36,163 nucleotides of DNA from Candidatus Margulisiibacteriota bacterium (lineage in GTDB: Bacteria > Margulisbacteria > Riflemargulisbacteria > GWF2-39-127). The notes below the pieces were generated by a model. It was given only the letters and a program-made list of their open reading frames with translations. It did no database searches and was not told the origin of the DNA. This document shows positions 34,160-36,163 of the stretch, piece after piece. The stretch is from assembly GCA_003242895.1 (NCBI GenBank), contig QKMY01000065.1:1-36163 (forward strand), written 5' to 3'. Position numbers and translations under genes: made by a program. Position 1 is the stretch's first letter. Every line of letters starts with the position of its first letter.

Positions 34160-35023
34160 TTAGATTACTTCTTTTAACGCTGCAAGAGCAACTTCAATTT
34201 GCTTTTCATCAGGTTCTCTGGTAGTTATTTTTTGTAACATCAGACCCGGGAATACTAGCCAGTGCAAAAAGAAAATATCGTATTTTTTATTTAGCTTAAT
34301 TATCTCGTATGCTATACCAGAGATAATTGGCATCAACATTATTTTATAGGCTACACGATGAAAAAAATCAGGTCTCCCTAAAAAAGTAAAAACAATGATA
34401 CTAATTATCATCACAACCAAAATAAAACTGGTTCCACATCGAGGATGAAGTGTCGTACGTTTTTTAATATTGTCCATATCTAGTCCCTGACCGGATTCAT
34501 AAGCATGAATAACCTTATGTTCCGCGCCATGATATTGATACACACGTTTCATATCATCAAAAAACATAGTAAATATCAAAAAGGAAAAAAACAAAGAAAA
34601 CCGAATAACTCCTTCGATTACATTCAATAGTAAGGTGTTCGAAACCATTGATTTCAGGTGATCGAAAATAAATGCAGGAAGAACAATAAACATAGCAACA
34701 GATATCCCAATACTAAATGCGGCGGAAAAAGTTAACTCCCATTTACTTGTTTTCTTTTCAGTCGATCCACCCAATGCTACCTCGGCTGAATACATCAAGA
34801 TATTAAATCCTAAATAGAGCATTTCCAATAAATTAATAAAGCCGCGCAATACCGGTAGATTCAAAAACTTATATCGTTTTGATAGTGATTGATACTGCCT
34901 TTTCTCAATAACAATTTTATTTTGAGTATTTCTGATTGCAGTAGCAATAATATTTTCGCCACGCATCATGACACCTTCAATAACAGCCTGTCCACCAACT
35001 GCGAGATCTTTCAAATCGCTCAT
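34160..35023 (-). CDS. DUF1385 (YqhQ-like) membrane protein
   Basis: The family has no proven function. The 287 residues begin with the hallmark VGGQAVIEGVMMRG and contain the conserved YHGAEHKVIHAYE and LHPRCGTSFIL, whose His and Cys residues look like a metal or redox site. Four or more membrane helices are visible (near residues 60-80, 95-120, 135-155 and 200-225). The neighbours rpmE, thyX and prfA match the usual rpmE-YqhQ-prfA-prmC context. The ATG has AAGGGG upstream and lies 2 bp after the thyX stop, indicating coupling. Confidence 0.9.
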   Translation of the reverse strand: MSDLKDLAVGGQAVIEGVMMRGENIIATAIRNTQNKIVIEKRQYQSLSKRYKFLNLPVLRGFINLLEMLYLGFNILMYSAEVALGGSTEKKTSKWELTFSAAFSIGISVAMFIVLPAFIFDHLKSMVSNTLLLNVIEGVIRFSLFFSFLIFTMFFDDMKRVYQYHGAEHKVIHAYESGQGLDMDNIKKRTTLHPRCGTSFILVVMIISIIVFTFLGRPDFFHRVAYKIMLMPIISGIAYEIIKLNKKYDIFFLHWLVFPGLMLQKITTREPDEKQIEVALAALKEVI

Positions 35024-35025
35024 AT

Positions 35026-35715
35026 TTACCCCTTACTGCCGAACGTATATTTACCGCAGGACTTGTCTTCATTGCAATAACCTAAATTTTGGCATTTGGG
35101 CTGCAACTTTGAAGCCAAATATTCATCTATCTTAAAAACTTCTTTTTTAATCTTTCCAAACAATTCAACTATTTCCCATTGCGCCCTAAAACACAGCCGG
35201 ATCGAAGAAACAGTAAAAAGCTCTCTGAAATTCATTGTCATTATAAGTTTCGTTTCTGTAGCGTTAGGAAGAATGTACCGAGCATCTTCAGCTGGAATCC
35301 CAATGTCAATTAACTTCTTATAGGCTCGTTTAATCTCTTCTATGAGAAGTTGATACTCATTAAGAGCTTCAGTGTTTTTCTTGATAGTTTTGGGTACGAT
35401 AAAATCGACATCCGTCGTCTCTTTTCCCTTACAATAATTAACATAGCGTTGGCTTTGTTGGGAAAAAGATGCTAGTCTATGCCTTACTAACTGATGAGTT
35501 AATGCTCTAGACACTCCTTCAATGGCAAAAGTCATTGATACATGTTCAAGTACAGAGTGATGGCCTGATTTAATTGTTCCATCAATCAGGCTTATCATTT
35601 CGTCAATACTTTTTTCTTTTAACCTTATCGGCCCCACTGCACTATAACAAGTACGGCATGATTTATAAATAACTTCTAACGGATTAGGAGTAGCAGATAC
35701 TATCTCAATATTCAT
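35026..35715 (-). CDS. thyX: FAD-dependent thymidylate synthase ThyX
   Basis: ThyX makes dTMP from dUMP using methylene-tetrahydrofolate and reduced FAD. The ThyX motif RHRxxSxxxxSQRY is present as RHRLASFSQQSQRY, preceded by HHSVLEHVSMTFAIEG. The active-site region near the C-terminus has FRELFTVSSIRLCFRAQWEI. The tail carries four cysteines (PKCQNLGYCNEDKSCGKY and one earlier), a feature of some anaerobe ThyX proteins, possibly metal-binding. At 229 residues it is normal. It follows rpmE by 11 bp without a clear ribosome site of its own. Confidence 0.96.
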   Translation of the reverse strand: MNIEIVSATPNPLEVIYKSCRTCYSAVGPIRLKEKSIDEMISLIDGTIKSGHHSVLEHVSMTFAIEGVSRALTHQLVRHRLASFSQQSQRYVNYCKGKETTDVDFIVPKTIKKNTEALNEYQLLIEEIKRAYKKLIDIGIPAEDARYILPNATETKLIMTMNFRELFTVSSIRLCFRAQWEIVELFGKIKKEVFKIDEYLASKLQPKCQNLGYCNEDKSCGKYTFGSKG

Positions 35716-35726
35716 AAAGTTAATCT

Positions 35727-35930
35727 TTATTTTATATTTGCGTATTTCTTATTGAACTTCTCTACACGGCCTTCAGTATCAACAATTCTCTGCTCTCCAG
35801 TAAAAAACGGATGACATTTTGAGCAGATATCAACACGAACTGTCTCAAGTGTTGATCCAGTTTCATGTGATGCACCACATACACATGTTGCGGTTAACGT
35901 TTTGTATTTTGGATGTATATCTTTTTTCAT
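35727..35930 (-). CDS. rpmE: 50S ribosomal protein L31, zinc-binding form
   Basis: L31 sits at the subunit interface of the ribosome. MKKDIHPKY is the family start, and the zinc ligands are CVC near residue 17 and CSKC near residue 37, with [20 protein letters not shown] after them. An upstream GTG at 35942 is in frame, but ATG 35930 has AGGTGA eight bases before it and fits the family (67 residues). It is the first gene of the rpmE-thyX-DUF1385 run and has its own promoter and a leader hairpin. Confidence 0.96.
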   Translation of the reverse strand: MKKDIHPKYKTLTATCVCGASHETGSTLETVRVDICSKCHPFFTGEQRIVDTEGRVEKFNKKYANIK

Positions 35931-35962
35931 TAGTCCATTCACCTCTAATTAATTTTTAAATT

Positions 35963-36010
35963 ATCCGGAGATTTAATTATGACCATAATACTACCCTAAA
36001 AACTCCGAAT
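35963..36010 (-). promoter_or_regulatory. leader hairpin of rpmE
   Basis: In the rpmE 5' untranslated RNA (minus strand) ATTCGGAG and CTCCGGAT can pair over 8 bp (one G-T) around a 32-nt loop, between the promoter and the ribosome site. Ribosomal-protein leaders often fold like this for autoregulation, but this fold is not a known motif to me. Confidence 0.4.
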
Positions 36011-36019
36011 GCGAATAAT

Positions 36020-36047
36020 AGTATACACTAATCAAATTCATTGTCAA
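36020..36047 (-). promoter_or_regulatory. sigma-70 promoter of rpmE
   Basis: On the minus strand a perfect TTGACA (36042-36047), a 16-bp spacer and TATACT (36020-36025) lie about 90 bp before rpmE. The remaining sequence to the right edge shows nothing I can support. Confidence 0.68.
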
Positions 36048-36163
36048 CGTTATTGGTACTAAGTCAGTAGTTCTAATTATAAAGAGCAAAGGTTAACAGA
36101 AATAGTTAGTGAGTTAAAAAAATAAACAGGCTAGCATCAAGTAATCATAAAAAAACATCTCCA

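Overview
This window is AT-rich (roughly one third G+C by eye) and almost entirely coding. It looks like a chromosome segment of an uncultured-type, anaerobic, diderm bacterium. The evidence for a diderm is a PorV-like outer-membrane barrel plus a giant secreted Ig-repeat protein ending in a FlgD/T9SS-like C-terminal domain. The evidence for an anaerobic, sodium-using lifestyle is pyruvate phosphate dikinase, a [NiFe]-hydrogenase maturation protease, ThyX, and an F-type ATP synthase whose c subunits carry sodium-type ligands. The mix recalls Candidatus Margulisbacteria/Saganbacteria or Elusimicrobia-like lineages; that placement is an inference from gene style, not a measurement.

Layout, left to right. 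1-6.1 kb (minus strand): the 5' end of a class-C group II intron sits just downstream of the rpoD terminator, followed by rpoD, dnaG, ppdK and a tRNA-Ala(GGC). 6.2-8.8 kb (minus): rsfS, an LCP (LytR-CpsA-Psr) cell-wall ligase and yqeK, preceded by a leader with its own promoter and a strong intrinsic terminator. 9.0-12.1 kb: a shortened GlmU, an AlbA_2/Schlafen-type ATP-binding regulator, and a solitary D12-class adenine methyltransferase. 12.4-14.1 kb (plus): two small paralogous proteins that resemble isolated histidine-kinase DHp domains flank an RNA 2',3'-cyclic phosphodiesterase (ThpR). 14.1-20.9 kb (minus): a three-gene overlapping surface operon (small secreted protein, 1501-residue Ig-repeat protein, PorV-TPR fusion). 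21.1-23.7 kb: tusA, then divergently a hydrogenase protease and a COG2509-type FAD protein. 23.7-31.4 kb (minus): a complete F-ATPase operon atpZ-I-B-E1-E2-F-H-A-G-D-C. 31.5-36 kb (minus): DUF192, prmC, prfA, DUF1385 (YqhQ), thyX and rpmE.

The two most noteworthy systems are these. (1) The ATP synthase encodes two rotor proteins. One is an ordinary two-helix c subunit. The other is a four-helix duplicated c subunit in which only the first hairpin keeps the ion-binding carboxylate. Both working hairpins carry a Glu at the position of the sodium-ligand Gln, giving the two-carboxylate sodium motif. This predicts a mixed F/V-like, sodium-coupled rotor. (2) The pair of orphan DHp-like proteins around thpR keeps the H-box and a shared C-terminal signature but has no kinase ATPase domain, which suggests a stand-alone phosphotransfer or scaffold role. 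Other features of interest are the intron placed behind a terminator, an intergenic inverted repeat with outward-facing -10 boxes, and a GlmU lacking its acetyltransferase half.

Several start codons were moved inward from the longest possible reading frame because a Shine-Dalgarno sequence or family alignment favoured it; each case is stated. All functional calls are from motif recognition by eye, without database searches.
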